Source: an uncultured Coriobacteriaceae bacterium
GTDB taxonomy: Bacteria > Actinomycetota > Coriobacteriia > Coriobacteriales > Coriobacteriaceae
Assembly: GCA_944322175.1 (NCBI GenBank)
Contig: CALUOB010000156.1
Location: 1 to 36,566 of the forward strand
Length of the DNA: 36,566 bases
Direction: 5' to 3'
Below, one piece after another: positions 6,809 to 15,280 of this stretch. Numbering within the stretch: position 1 is the first letter of the stretch; the number at the start of each line of letters is the position of its first letter. Under the pieces are notes generated by a model. It worked only from the letters and a program-made list of their open reading frames with translations, was not told where the DNA came from and did not search any database. Made by a program: the position numbers and the translations under genes.

Positions 6809-7507
6809 CTAGCGCTTCTCGTGCTGCGGGGCAACGTTGCCGGCGAGCACGTCGAGAACGGCAGGCACGTCGTCGGCAATGTAGTCGGCGCCGTCCTGGC
6901 TAAAGCCAAAGCGCTCCTCGCGCTTGGCTATGACCGTGAGGCCGGCCCGGCGCGCCGCCGTGATGCCGGGAATGGAGTCCTCCACCGCCGCGCACTGCTC
7001 CGGCTCAAGGCCGAGCTCGGCCACGGTGTGCAGGTAGATCTCGGGGTTGGGCTTGCTCTCGTGAAAGTCGCCGCCGCTCACGATGAGCTCAAAGGCGTCG
7101 GTCAGGCCGCAGACGTCGAGCACGTGGCGAATGTTGCCGATAAGCGACGACGAAGCGAGCGCCAGGCGGTAGCCCTGCTCCTTGAGCTCGGATAGCGTCT
7201 CGGGCACGCCGGGGTTCAAGATGGCGGCGTAGTCGAGCGGCCCCTCGGCGCGGTTGAACGCGTCAACCTTGCGGGCCAGCTCGGGGCCGGGAACCTTCTC
7301 GCCCTTGCCCCGCTCCCACCAGGTTTCCAAAAACGCCAGGTAATCTTTGTGCGAGGCGCCGACCTGGGCGTTGAGCGTGTCGATCGAAAGGTCAATGCCG
7401 TTGGCCGAGAAGAACCGGCCGATCTCGTCGCGGTAAACGTACTCGCTGTCGATAAGAACGCCGTCCATGTCGAACACGACGGCGGCGATGTTGCTCAGCT
7501 GGGACAT
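6809..7507 (-). CDS. HAD-superfamily phosphatase, beta-phosphoglucomutase-like
   Basis: The 232-residue protein has all four HAD motifs: FDMDGVLIDSE (nucleophile Asp13, acid/base Asp15), SSS in RLALASSSLIGNI, Lys in ESKPNPEIYL and the acidic pair in AAVEDSIPGI. A helical cap between motifs I and II puts it in cap class C1 with beta-phosphoglucomutase and sugar-phosphate phosphatases. The product and substrate cannot be told apart from sequence. The start at 7507 follows GAAAGG. It lies 72 bp downstream of the PTH2 gene on the same strand and may be cotranscribed with it. Confidence 0.85.
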   Translation of the reverse strand: MSQLSNIAAVVFDMDGVLIDSEYVYRDEIGRFFSANGIDLSIDTLNAQVGASHKDYLAFLETWWERGKGEKVPGPELARKVDAFNRAEGPLDYAAILNPGVPETLSELKEQGYRLALASSSLIGNIRHVLDVCGLTDAFELIVSGGDFHESKPNPEIYLHTVAELGLEPEQCAAVEDSIPGITAARRAGLTVIAKREERFGFSQDGADYIADDVPAVLDVLAGNVAPQHEKR

Positions 7508-7579
7508 GGGAGGGCCTTTCGTGAGGAGGGCTAACGGGATGGGGCGGCTGCTCGCAGGAGGAAGTGCGGGCAGCGCCTG

Positions 7580-8230
7580 CTAGTACAGCGGCAGCTTGCC
7601 GGTAAGCGGATCGATCTGCTCGGGGAAGAGCGGCTCGAAGGCCAGACAGGTGTAGGTGGGCTCGCCATGGAACTCGGTGTAGCCCGCGTCGCGCACGAGC
7701 GCCACTACAAAGCCGCGCTCGCGCCCGGCCTCGGCAAGGCCGAGAAGCTCCTCCTCGGAGTCAACGTACACGCAGATCTTGGCAACGCCCGCGTCGAACC
7801 ACGCCTGCAGGGGCGAAACCTCGGGCTCGTCGGTGTCCTTCTCGGCGGCGTCCTCTGCGGGCTGACCGGCGGCGGCCACAGGCGCCGACGCGCCCGTGCG
7901 TACGGCGGCAGCGCGCTGGGCAAGCGCGTCGTCCATCATGCCACGGCCGAACATCCCCATGGCAAGGTAGGCGAGCGGGCCCATGGGCTTGTCGGCGTCG
8001 GGCGCGCCCTTGGGCTTGGACCCAGCGTCTGCGGCCGGCTGCTCCGAGGTCTCCGCGGGGTCGGCGAGGCGGATCCAGTCGTTCTCGACCCGCACATCGC
8101 TGAGACGACCGTGGCGCACGAGCGCCATGAGCACCGCCTCGACGCAGGCATGGCCCGCCTGCGCCGCGATCTTGCCTTTGCGCATCTTGAGATCACGCCG
8201 CATTACAATGACTTGCTTGGCCTTGTACAT
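7580..8230 (-). CDS. PTH2-type peptidyl-tRNA hydrolase with large internal insert
   Basis: Peptidyl-tRNA hydrolases free tRNA from stalled peptides. Both ends of this 216-residue protein fit the archaeal/eukaryotic PTH2 family: KQVIVMRRDLKMRKGKIAAQAGHA at the start (Lys18/20 and His27 region) and ICVYVDSEEELLGLAE, LVRDAGYTEF (Asp181, Thr185) and IDPLTGKLPLY at the end. The family is normally about 115-120 residues. Here roughly residues 43-140 are extra: an acidic, Ala/Pro-rich stretch with a short hydrophobic piece (PLAYLAMGMFGRGMM). The start at 8230 is preferred to an ATG 7 codons earlier because a GAGAG-like site precedes it. The insert may be a linker or a partner-binding region; it could change activity. 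Confidence 0.8.
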   Translation of the reverse strand: MYKAKQVIVMRRDLKMRKGKIAAQAGHACVEAVLMALVRHGRLSDVRVENDWIRLADPAETSEQPAADAGSKPKGAPDADKPMGPLAYLAMGMFGRGMMDDALAQRAAAVRTGASAPVAAAGQPAEDAAEKDTDEPEVSPLQAWFDAGVAKICVYVDSEEELLGLAEAGRERGFVVALVRDAGYTEFHGEPTYTCLAFEPLFPEQIDPLTGKLPLY

Positions 8231-8430
8231 AGTTCGTTCTCTCTTGATCATGTGCTAGAAGCCGCGCGTCTGCCGCGCGGATCGGGCCAGATCAGCCGGC
8301 CCTGCGGAGCACAAAATACCACGATCAGGCTGTTGCCCGCTCCGTCACCTGCAAATTCCACGACGCCCCGCGCGAAGAGGACTTAAGCCTTGCTGGATAC
8401 CGCGTCGCATGCCCCGCATGCACACGGGCA

Positions 8431-9010
8431 AGCTGCGCAACGCCCCCGCTCGGGAGAAAAACAGGCATCAGAGCCGGCTCGCCAAGTTCTTCTCGCACAA
8501 CGTCTCGGCTTGGGAGAAAAGCGAGGGTCAGAGACGCTAAGCCCGGCATTTCTCGCACAACGTCTCGGCTTGGGAGAGATTAGGGTGCGCAAGGTCCCGG
8601 CTTGAGAGAGGCTCCTGATACCGCACCTCTCTGACCAGGGCTTTTATCAACCACGCCGATTGACCAAGAGCCCTCGACTCTCCCAAGGCGGGACGTTGCG
8701 CCGTAATCTGCGCGCTTTGTCTCGGCTTGGGGGAGATGGGCTGCGCAAGGTCCCGGCTTGGGAGAAAAGCGAGGGTCAGAGACGCTAAGCCCGGCATTTC
8801 TCGCACAACGTCTCGGCTTGGGAGAGATTGGGGTGCGCAAGGTCCCTGCTTGGGAGGGGCGCCGAAAAAGACATCGCCTCTACCTGCGGGAACGCCGCCG
8901 TTCATCCGTGCTCGAATGGGCAGGTTTCTCCCAAGGCGGGACGTTGTGCAAATTCCGGCGCCATCCCCGCCTCCAACCGGCAGAACTCTCCCAAGGCGGG
9001 ACGTTGTGCA
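8431..9010. repeat. CRISPR-like array of 22-30-bp repeats in both orientations, 60-bp steps
   Basis: The unit ends in CGTCTCGGCTTGGGAGA, preceded by GCACAA or GCGCAA. Direct copies begin at about 8435, 8495, 8555, 8587, 8712, 8743, 8803 and 8835; inverted copies occupy about 8678-8701, 8927-8949 and 8987-9009. Spacing is exactly 60 bp for 8435/8495/8555, 8743/8803 and the last two inverted copies, and 32 bp for 8555/8587 and 8803/8835. Bases 8521-8580 recur exactly at 8769-8828, so a block was duplicated with a 248-bp offset. Two subtypes occur (ACAACGTCTC and GCAAGGTCCC). Complete units have TTCTC / GAGAA ends, so each can form a small hairpin. The array fills the gap between recQ and the PTH2 gene and holds no gene; 8231-8430 shows nothing else. 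Confidence 0.85.
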
Positions 9011-9019
9011 AAGCGCAGT

Positions 9020-11086
9020 CTATGCGCGGGCCTCATCTTCGTAGGCGGCGATCTCGGCCATGAAGGGCTCGCCGTAGCGCTCGAGCTTCTTGGCACCCAC
9101 GCCGGGCACAGCCAAGAACTCGTCGTCGGTAGCAGGCCGGCGGCGGCACATGGCGCGCAGCGCGGCGTCCGAAAAAACGATGTACGGCGGCACGTTAGCC
9201 TCGTCGGCAAGGTCCTTGCGCAGCGCGCGCAAGCGCTCGAACAGCTCGGGGTCGGACCCAGGGCGGTCGCGCTTGGCATCGGCGTCGTCGAGAAGCGCGT
9301 CCACGCGCGCACGGCGGGCGCGCTCCGCCGCACGGGCAGACTCGCGCGCCGAGCGCTTGAGCGTGAACGTGAACCCCTCCTGACGCGCCTCGTCGGCGCG
9401 CGGCCCGAGCCCGAGCACCGGGTACTTGGCGTCGGACAGTGCCAGAAACCCGCGGCCCGCGAGCTGGTCGAGAACCTCGCGCACGCGCGGCATCGAAGCG
9501 CTCACCGTGCCGTAGCTCGGCAACGCGTCGAGCCCGAGCGAGAGGACCTTCTCAGACTCCGACCCGGTGAGGACCTCGGCCACGCGCGACTTGCCAAAGC
9601 GGCCGCCCATCTCGGCCACACAGCGCACGGCCGCCTGCGCAATGGGCGTCACGTCCTCCTCGGAGAAGCTGCCCAGGCAGTTGGAGCAGTTGCCGCAGTC
9701 AGAACCGGGGTTCTCGCCAAAGTAGCGCAGGATGTACGAGCGCAGGCACCCCGTGGTGCGGCAGTACCCCTCCATCTGCTTGAGCAGACGGTAGCGGTTG
9801 GCGCGCGCCTGGGCGAGCTGCTCCTCCGAAAGCGCCTCGCCGTCAGCACCCGTGGCACCCGCATCGGTGCGATCGATAAGAAAGCGGCGGATCGCCACGT
9901 CGTGGCCGTTCCACAAAAGCAGGCACTGCGCAGCCTCGCCGTCGCGTCCGGCACGGCCGGCCTCTTGGTAGTACGCCTCGATGCTCTCGGGCATGTTGTG
10001 GTGGATCACGTAGCGCACGTTGGACTTGTCGATGCCCATGCCAAAGGCGTTGGTAGCCACGATCACCGGCGCGTCGTCGGCCACAAAGGCGCGCTGGTTC
10101 TCGGCGCGCTCAGCAGCAGAAAGCCCCGCGTGGTAGCGCGTTGCCGGCACGCCCGCGCGGCGCAGCTCGTCCCAAAGCTCGTCGACCGCCTTGCGCGTCG
10201 AGCAGTACACAATGCCCGACTCGCCTGCATGCGCCTGCGCGTACCCCACGATGCGCGAGGTCTTGGCGCCCTCGCCCAGCTCCTCCACGCCAAAGTACAG
10301 GTTGGGCCGATCAAAGCCGGTGACCTGCGTAAACGGATTGCGCAGGCCGAGAAGCTCGATGATGTCGGCACGCACGCGAGCCGTTGCCGTTGCGGTGTAC
10401 GCCGCCACCACGGGCCGCCGGGGCAGCGCCGCCACAAACGCGGCGATGCCGGTGTAGGAGGGCCTGAAGTCCTGGCCCCACTGGCTCACGCAGTGGGCCT
10501 CGTCGACCGCCACGAGCGGCACGCTGAGGCTCTGGGCAAACGCCACAAAGCGCGGATCCTGCAGGCGCTCGGGCGCCACGTACATGATCTGGTACCATCC
10601 GCGTCGCGCGCGCTCGAGCACGACCTCTTGCTGGCGCGGCGTGAGCGTTGAGTTAAAGAATGCGGGCCGCGCGCCGGCATCTTTGAGGGCACGCACTTGG
10701 TCGCCCATAAGCGAGACGAGCGGCGAAATCACGAGCGTAAGGGTCGCCGGCGCGTGCGCTGCAGACACCGCGGCCGCCCCTTCGGCACCCGGCGTACCCG
10801 CAACCCCGGCCGAGAACAGCGTCGCGTCGGCCGCGCACGCGGGGCCCGAGCCCCCTGCGGGAGCGAGGTGCTCAGGGTCAGGCGCACCGCCGGCCGCCGC
10901 CCGCTCGGCAGCCTCGAAGAGCACAAGGGCGGGCACCTGGTAGCACACCGACTTGCCGGCGCCCGTGGGCATGACGCCCAGCACGTCGCGCCCCGCGAGA
11001 ACCGCCTCCACCAGCGCCTCCTGCCCGGGCCTAAACGACTCGTAGCCAAAGTAGCGCCTCAGACAGTCCAGCGCGTCGGTTCGCAT
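9020..11086 (-). CDS. recQ: ATP-dependent DNA helicase RecQ
   Basis: The 688-residue 3'-5' helicase acts in recombination and fork repair. Order of parts: N-terminal LRRYFGYESFRPGQEALVEAVL, Walker A MPTGAGKS (40-46), DEAH box at 195-198 in VDEAHCVSQWGQDFRPSY, helicase C-lobe with ATNAFGMGIDKSNVRYVIH and YYQEAGRAGRDG, a zinc-binding RQC region with CGNCSNC, and a C-terminal HRDC domain (LRALRKDLADEANVPPYIVFSD ... PGVGAKKLERYGE). Residues about 59-114, between motifs I and Ia, are an Ala/Gly/Pro-rich insert absent from standard RecQ. The start at 11086 follows GGGGAGAAG. It lies downstream of lemA-DUF2207 but is separated by 421 bp with its own -10 box. Confidence 0.96.
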   Translation of the reverse strand: MRTDALDCLRRYFGYESFRPGQEALVEAVLAGRDVLGVMPTGAGKSVCYQVPALVLFEAAERAAAGGAPDPEHLAPAGGSGPACAADATLFSAGVAGTPGAEGAAAVSAAHAPATLTLVISPLVSLMGDQVRALKDAGARPAFFNSTLTPRQQEVVLERARRGWYQIMYVAPERLQDPRFVAFAQSLSVPLVAVDEAHCVSQWGQDFRPSYTGIAAFVAALPRRPVVAAYTATATARVRADIIELLGLRNPFTQVTGFDRPNLYFGVEELGEGAKTSRIVGYAQAHAGESGIVYCSTRKAVDELWDELRRAGVPATRYHAGLSAAERAENQRAFVADDAPVIVATNAFGMGIDKSNVRYVIHHNMPESIEAYYQEAGRAGRDGEAAQCLLLWNGHDVAIRRFLIDRTDAGATGADGEALSEEQLAQARANRYRLLKQMEGYCRTTGCLRSYILRYFGENPGSDCGNCSNCLGSFSEEDVTPIAQAAVRCVAEMGGRFGKSRVAEVLTGSESEKVLSLGLDALPSYGTVSASMPRVREVLDQLAGRGFLALSDAKYPVLGLGPRADEARQEGFTFTLKRSARESARAAERARRARVDALLDDADAKRDRPGSDPELFERLRALRKDLADEANVPPYIVFSDAALRAMCRRRPATDDEFLAVPGVGAKKLERYGEPFMAEIAAYEDEARA

Positions 11087-11179
11087 GTGCTTCTCCCCTA
11101 CGTTGCGGCGGTTGGGCAGCCGGCTGCGGCATGCGCAGCGCACGCCGGCAGTGCGGCCGCCCTTCTCGTGAATGAAGCC

Positions 11180-11185
11180 AGTATA
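11180..11185 (-). promoter_or_regulatory. recQ -10 box
   Basis: Minus-strand TATACT about 95 bases upstream of recQ. Similar TATACTG boxes precede lemA, mfd and the 4-TM gene at 28696. No strong -35 is seen. Confidence 0.45.
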
Positions 11186-11222
11186 CGCCCCAGCGCGGAC
11201 ACCAACCGACCGCCGCGCACCT

Positions 11223-11356
11223 CCGCAAGATTACGCAAACACCCGGGGATAACCGCAGATTACGCAGCCAACCGCATCTACAAGCCGTTGTTGGCCCATA
11301 AACGCGTTCGGCTGCGTAATCTTGTGGTAAATGCGGGTGAATGCGTAGTCTTGTGG
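11223..11356. repeat. Two direct and two inverted copies of a 15-bp repeat, about 30-bp steps
   Basis: CCGCAAGATTACGCA (11223-11237) and CCGCAGATTACGCA (11253-11266) are 30 bp apart. Inverted copies TGCGTAATCTTGTGG (11313-11327) and TGCGTAGTCTTGTGG (11342-11356) are 29 bp apart, across a 46-nt centre. The layout is nearly mirror-symmetric. It lies in the gap between DUF2207 and recQ, which holds no gene. Confidence 0.75.
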
Positions 11357-11507
11357 CCGCTACCCGCCCGAAGCCCGATGACGGGGCGGGCCGGCAGGCT
11401 CGGCAGGAGGCAGGGAAGACTCCGGAACGGGCGGGGCGCCGAGTCCCTGGCCCGCCATCGCTCACACCGCCCGCCACGCCCCTGTCCGCCGCGCTCCGGA
11501 CTGCCCG

Positions 11508-13493
11508 CTAGAACGTGCCGCCGCCTCCGCCGCCGACGCCGCCTCCGCCGCCTCCCGAGAAGCCGCCGCCAAAGCCGCCCGCCGAGCTGTCGGCGCTGCC
11601 TGCAAGCTCAGAAATCGACGCCGTATACGCGGTGTGCAGCGAAGCCGCGGGCGCGCCCAGGCGCGCGTGCGGATAGCACCACCAGTAGATCGGGTAATAG
11701 TACATGCCGGCGTCGTTCATGCGCCGGTCGACGGGCACCGCGTCGGCAAGCTCGCGGAGCACCTCGTCGGACACGCCGAGCGCCACGGCCATCACGAGCA
11801 GCTTGTTCCACAGCACCAGGTCGCCGGGCACGGCCTCGCCCAGGCGCGTGAACTCCTCGAGCCACTTCTTGAGCGCACGGCAGCGCGCGTCGAGCTCGGC
11901 GCCCTCGGGCGTAAGCCGGCGGAACGTAAAGCCGAGAACCACGGCCGCCGCCGTCAGCACAAGCCCCGCCACAAACCCGATCACGTTGGGCACAGCGGCA
12001 TCGGTAAACACCAGCGCAATGAGGGAGCCGATGGCGAGAACCACGCCCGCCGTTACGGCAGCGCCCCTGGCAGTGCTCCCGTCGGACGCCACCAGGTTGC
12101 GCGTCTCGAGCCTGCCCTCGATGGTGCCCTTGAAGTCATCGAGCGCGTTGCCGAACCGCTTGCTGTGCCTCTTGGCATACGCCTGCAGATCGTCGAACGA
12201 ACGCGACCGCTCGTCGCGAACCAGGACATCATCCTCATGCGCCTGCTCCCACGGCACGCCCACGAAGAAGAACTTAAGCGCGGCCCGGTCGATCGCGTCG
12301 GTCACCGCGTCCCGCGCACTGCGCGCAATCGTGAGCGCATAGTCCTCCTCGACCTTGGAGCCAAACAGCCGCTTGCGCTCGCGCCGCTCGGACTCGAGCT
12401 CCACCACGCCCTCGTCGGTCAGCTTCATCAGCGTGGCCACCAGGGCCTTGTCGTCAACCGTGCCACCGTTCATAAAGGCTGAGATAACCGCCGGATGATC
12501 GGCCGACGGCACGTCGCGGAAGTAGGTCTCTTCAAACACGGGCCGCGGCTTGGGGTTCTTGAGCTTTGCTGCCACAACTACGGCGAGAAGCACCGCCGGC
12601 AGCGCCACCTGCGCCACTGCCAAGCCCAGAGAGGTCTGGCGGGCGCGCTCGCGCTGCGCGTTGGCCTCCTCGGCCCACGCGCGCTCCTCGTCGAGCACCA
12701 CCGGCAGGCGCTCAGTGCCCGCCGCAGACTCAGGAACGGCAAGCCCGGGCACCCACGACCGCGGAAACACCGCGCGCACCTCGGCGTACTGCTCTGACCG
12801 CACGCGCGGCGCGGACGCCTCCACCAGTGCCTCGTTTCCCGAACCGCCCACGGTAATCATGCCGTCGAGCGGCCCGTGCGCCCAGGCGCGCAGGTTGGCG
12901 CTGTCCGTGCCCGTGCTGGCCGCCTCGCCCAAGCCGGCGCCCGCAAACGTCACCGCGAGCTCGACGTTCTCGGAATCCTCAGCCCAGTCGGGCCCCACAA
13001 ACTGCCAGTACAGCTCGGCCGTGTCGTCCCAGGCCATCACGGCGCCCGAAAGCTCGTACTCCACGCAGAGCACCGCCTCGTCGCCGCTCTCGTGCGGCGC
13101 GTACAGCATAAGCTGCGTGCCATCGGCAACCCGCGCCGCGGTGTACACGCCCGCCTGGCCCTTCTCGGCAGACTCGACCTCGGTAAACGCCCGCTCGCCC
13201 GAGCTGCTCTTCTCGGACACCGAGCGCACCGCCGCAAGGCGCGATCGGCCGCCCTGCTCGTTGGTGGCAATGGGAACGGTCCAGTACACGCCGTTCACGT
13301 CGTCGTCAAACGAGAAGGTCCGCTCCTCGCGCACCGTGAGCGTGCCGTCCTCCTGCACCACGGCGCTGATGCTCACGCGCGGCATACTGTAGCCGTCGGC
13401 CCAAGCCACTGGCGCCGCAAGCATGAGCGCCACCCAAACGCACAGCGCTGCCGCCACCGCGAGCCCAAGGCGGCGCATACGACCAAGACGCAT
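11508..13493 (-). CDS. DUF2207-family membrane protein with Gly-rich tail
   Basis: The 661-residue protein has a signal peptide (residues about 1-32), an extracytoplasmic domain of DUF2207 type (ISAVVQEDGTLTVREERTFSFDDDVNGVYWTVP), a membrane span near 283-308, a cytoplasmic part, a pair of spans (TAGVVLAIGSLIALVFTD and VIGFVAGLVLTAAAVVLGFTF), a second soluble part and a C-terminal Gly run ending GGGGGGTF. That order is typical of the family, whose function is unknown; it is often found beside lemA. The start at 13493 follows AGGAGGG, 9 bp after the lemA stop, so the two are cotranscribed. The Gly-rich end also recurs in this family and may mediate assembly. Confidence 0.9.
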   Translation of the reverse strand: MRLGRMRRLGLAVAAALCVWVALMLAAPVAWADGYSMPRVSISAVVQEDGTLTVREERTFSFDDDVNGVYWTVPIATNEQGGRSRLAAVRSVSEKSSSGERAFTEVESAEKGQAGVYTAARVADGTQLMLYAPHESGDEAVLCVEYELSGAVMAWDDTAELYWQFVGPDWAEDSENVELAVTFAGAGLGEAASTGTDSANLRAWAHGPLDGMITVGGSGNEALVEASAPRVRSEQYAEVRAVFPRSWVPGLAVPESAAGTERLPVVLDEERAWAEEANAQRERARQTSLGLAVAQVALPAVLLAVVVAAKLKNPKPRPVFEETYFRDVPSADHPAVISAFMNGGTVDDKALVATLMKLTDEGVVELESERRERKRLFGSKVEEDYALTIARSARDAVTDAIDRAALKFFFVGVPWEQAHEDDVLVRDERSRSFDDLQAYAKRHSKRFGNALDDFKGTIEGRLETRNLVASDGSTARGAAVTAGVVLAIGSLIALVFTDAAVPNVIGFVAGLVLTAAAVVLGFTFRRLTPEGAELDARCRALKKWLEEFTRLGEAVPGDLVLWNKLLVMAVALGVSDEVLRELADAVPVDRRMNDAGMYYYPIYWWCYPHARLGAPAASLHTAYTASISELAGSADSSAGGFGGGFSGGGGGGVGGGGGGTF

Positions 13494-13502
13494 GGCGCCC
13501 TC

Positions 13503-14054
13503 CTAGAACTTGACCTGCGGAACCTCGCGCGCGGCAGCGTCGGCCTCAAAGCCGTGGCGCTCGCTGAAGTGGAACATCCCGGCAAAGACGTTGCCCGGGA
13601 AGGTCTGGATGGCGTTGTTGTAGTTGAGCACGCAGTCGTTGTAGCTCTGGCGCGCGTACGAGATCTTGTTCTCGGTATCCTCGAGCGAGCCCTGGAGCTG
13701 CATGAAGTTCTGGTTGGCCTTGAGGTCGGGGTAGGCCTCGGCCACGGCGAAGAGCTGGCGCAGCGCACCGGTGAGCATGTTGTCGGCGGCGACCTTCTTC
13801 TCGGGCGTGGCGGCGGTAGCCACGGCGTTGCGCGCGTCTACCACGGCGTCGAGCGTCTCGCGTTCGTGCGCGGCGTAGCCCTTGACGGTCTCGACCAGGT
13901 TGGGGATAAGGTCGCAGCGACGCTGCAGCTGCGTGTCGATGTTCTGCCATGCGTTGTCGATGCGGTTGCGCAGCGTAACCAGGTTGTTGTACAGGCTCAC
14001 GGCCGCAACGACCAGCACGACGACGATCACGATGCCGATGATGACCGGGATCAT
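13503..14054 (-). CDS. lemA: LemA family protein
   Basis: The 183-residue protein begins with a single membrane span (residues 1-22, IPVIIGIVIVVVLVVAAVSL) followed by a helical bundle with LemA hallmarks: YNNLVTLRNRIDNAWQNIDTQLQRRCDLIPNLVETVKGYA, LKANQNFMQLQGSLEDTENKISYAR and YNNAIQTFPGNVFAGMFHF. LemA proteins are membrane-anchored with a cytosol-facing or exposed bundle of unknown biochemical role, linked to stress or envelope processes. It heads a two-gene operon with the DUF2207 gene. AGAAAGGA precedes the start at 14054, and a -10 box and 8-bp hairpin lie upstream. Confidence 0.93.
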   Translation of the reverse strand: MIPVIIGIVIVVVLVVAAVSLYNNLVTLRNRIDNAWQNIDTQLQRRCDLIPNLVETVKGYAAHERETLDAVVDARNAVATAATPEKKVAADNMLTGALRQLFAVAEAYPDLKANQNFMQLQGSLEDTENKISYARQSYNDCVLNYNNAIQTFPGNVFAGMFHFSERHGFEADAAAREVPQVKF

Positions 14055-14074
14055 GGAGGGTCCTTTCTGCCAGA

Positions 14075-14113
14075 GGCGGCCTCCTGCAGGCCGCCCGTGT
14101 TGACGGCAGTATA
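14075..14113 (-). promoter_or_regulatory. lemA -10 box and leader hairpin
   Basis: Minus-strand TATACT (14108-14113) is followed, in the predicted leader, by a perfect 8-bp stem GGCGGCCT / AGGCCGCC (14075-14095) ending about 20 bases before the start codon. The stem could affect translation or stability. Confidence 0.45.
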
Positions 14114-14272
14114 CCCATGAACCCTCTGCGCGTTACCGCGTGCGGGCAGTGCGCTCCCTGCCGCTTGCGCCCGCTGCCGGGACTCGCCGCCTGTTGCCAG
14201 GGCAAGCCCCTGCCGCTTGCGGCCCGAGCAACCGCCGGCACAGTCCCAAGCCGCCCGCGCGGCGCCGGGCCC

Positions 14273-14992
14273 TTACGACTCGAAGCGGTAGCGGCTGCCC
14301 ACGTAGTACTGGCGGCCGATGCACACCGGGCGCCCCTCCTCGTCGCCAAAGTAGGCGTTGAGGTAAAGCAGCGGCGCATGCGCGGCAATGGCCAGCTCGG
14401 AGGCCTGTTCCGACGTGGCGGCAACGGCCTCCACCGTGCGGCGGATCGTCGTCGCGGGGCGACGGCCGCCCACGCGGGCGATCTCGTCAAAGATCGAGGC
14501 GTCCTCGAGCGGCGCGGTCAGAAGCTCCTGGTAGGGCTCGTAGGGCAAGAAGATGTTCTCCTCAAAAATGGGCTGGCGGTCGGCAGTGCGCACGCGCTGG
14601 ATATACAGCAGCAGCGCTCCCGGCCCCAGCTCCAAAAAGCTCGCCTCGTCGGGGCGCGCCGGCACGATCTGCCGATTGACCACCTCGGCCCCCGGCTCCA
14701 TACCGCTCTCGCGGCAGATATCCGAGAAGCTCTGTGCCTCGGCGGTCTGGAGCAAGCGGCGGTTGATGTGCGGCGTGCTCACAAAAGTGCCGCGCCCCTG
14801 CTGCTTGACCAGGTAGCCGTCGGCGCACAGCTCCTCAATGGCGCGGCGCACCGTGATGCGGCTCACGCCGTACTCCTCCGAAAGCTCGGGCTCAGACGGG
14901 ATCTTCTGCTGCGGCACGTAGGTGCCGTTCTCGATGGAGGCCTTGATGTCCTCGAAGATCTGCTGGTAGAGAGGGGTCGCTTTCCCGGCCAT
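14273..14992 (-). CDS. GntR/HutC-family transcription regulator
   Basis: The 239-residue protein has an N-terminal winged HTH (PLYQQIFEDIKASIENGTYVPQQKIPSEPELSEEYGVSRITVRRAIEELCADGYLVKQQGRGTFV) and a C-terminal UTRA ligand domain (about residues 95-235, with VCIGRQYYVGSRYRF near the end). UTRA domains sense sugars or sugar phosphates. The start at 14992 follows GAAAGGA. Its promoter carries ATTATAGATGT, shared with the PTS operon promoter at 19955 and, in related form, the EamA promoter at 23577. It is therefore a good candidate for the regulator of the Amadori locus and of itself. The next gene upstream is a HAD phosphatase; 218 bp without features separates it from lemA. Confidence 0.92.
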   Translation of the reverse strand: MAGKATPLYQQIFEDIKASIENGTYVPQQKIPSEPELSEEYGVSRITVRRAIEELCADGYLVKQQGRGTFVSTPHINRRLLQTAEAQSFSDICRESGMEPGAEVVNRQIVPARPDEASFLELGPGALLLYIQRVRTADRQPIFEENIFLPYEPYQELLTAPLEDASIFDEIARVGGRRPATTIRRTVEAVAATSEQASELAIAAHAPLLYLNAYFGDEEGRPVCIGRQYYVGSRYRFES

Positions 14993-15090
14993 GGCCGTCC
15001 GTCCTTTCGTGCCCGCGCCCGGGGCGCCCAACGCCCCGAAGGCCCGTCTCGCCGCGCGCTCACATGCGCTCAACAACCTTTCAGATAAAC

Positions 15091-15118
15091 ATTATAGATG
15101 TCATACGCTTACTCACAA
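15091..15118 (-). promoter_or_regulatory. Promoter of the GntR gene with shared ATTATAGATGT element
   Basis: Minus-strand TTGTGA (15113-15118), 16-bp spacer, TATAAT (15091-15096). The 11 bp at 15091-15101 are identical to 19955-19965 before the PTS genes. Bases upstream of the -10 also agree (CGTAT before ACATC). Confidence 0.7.
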
Positions 15119-15280
15119 CTGTTGCGCCAAAAGATCAGCTGTTGGTTCACCAAGTTACGGATGGAGAAGCGCAGGCCTCCGCTGCGCAGCCGCGAGCGGG
15201 ATCCACGCTCCAGCCGCACCCCGGCAGCCGCCCCGCGAACGAGAACCGCGCACCCCGGCGCCCGCCGCGCCCACCGCCGT

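Noticed and set aside
8431-9010. CRISPR array
   Set aside because: Repeats are degenerate, occur in both orientations, one spacer is duplicated exactly, steps alternate between 32 and 60 bp, and no cas gene is visible in 36 kb.
8828-10651. 607-codon open frame antisense to recQ
   Set aside because: Same effect as with mfd; it also runs through the repeat array and has no domain features.
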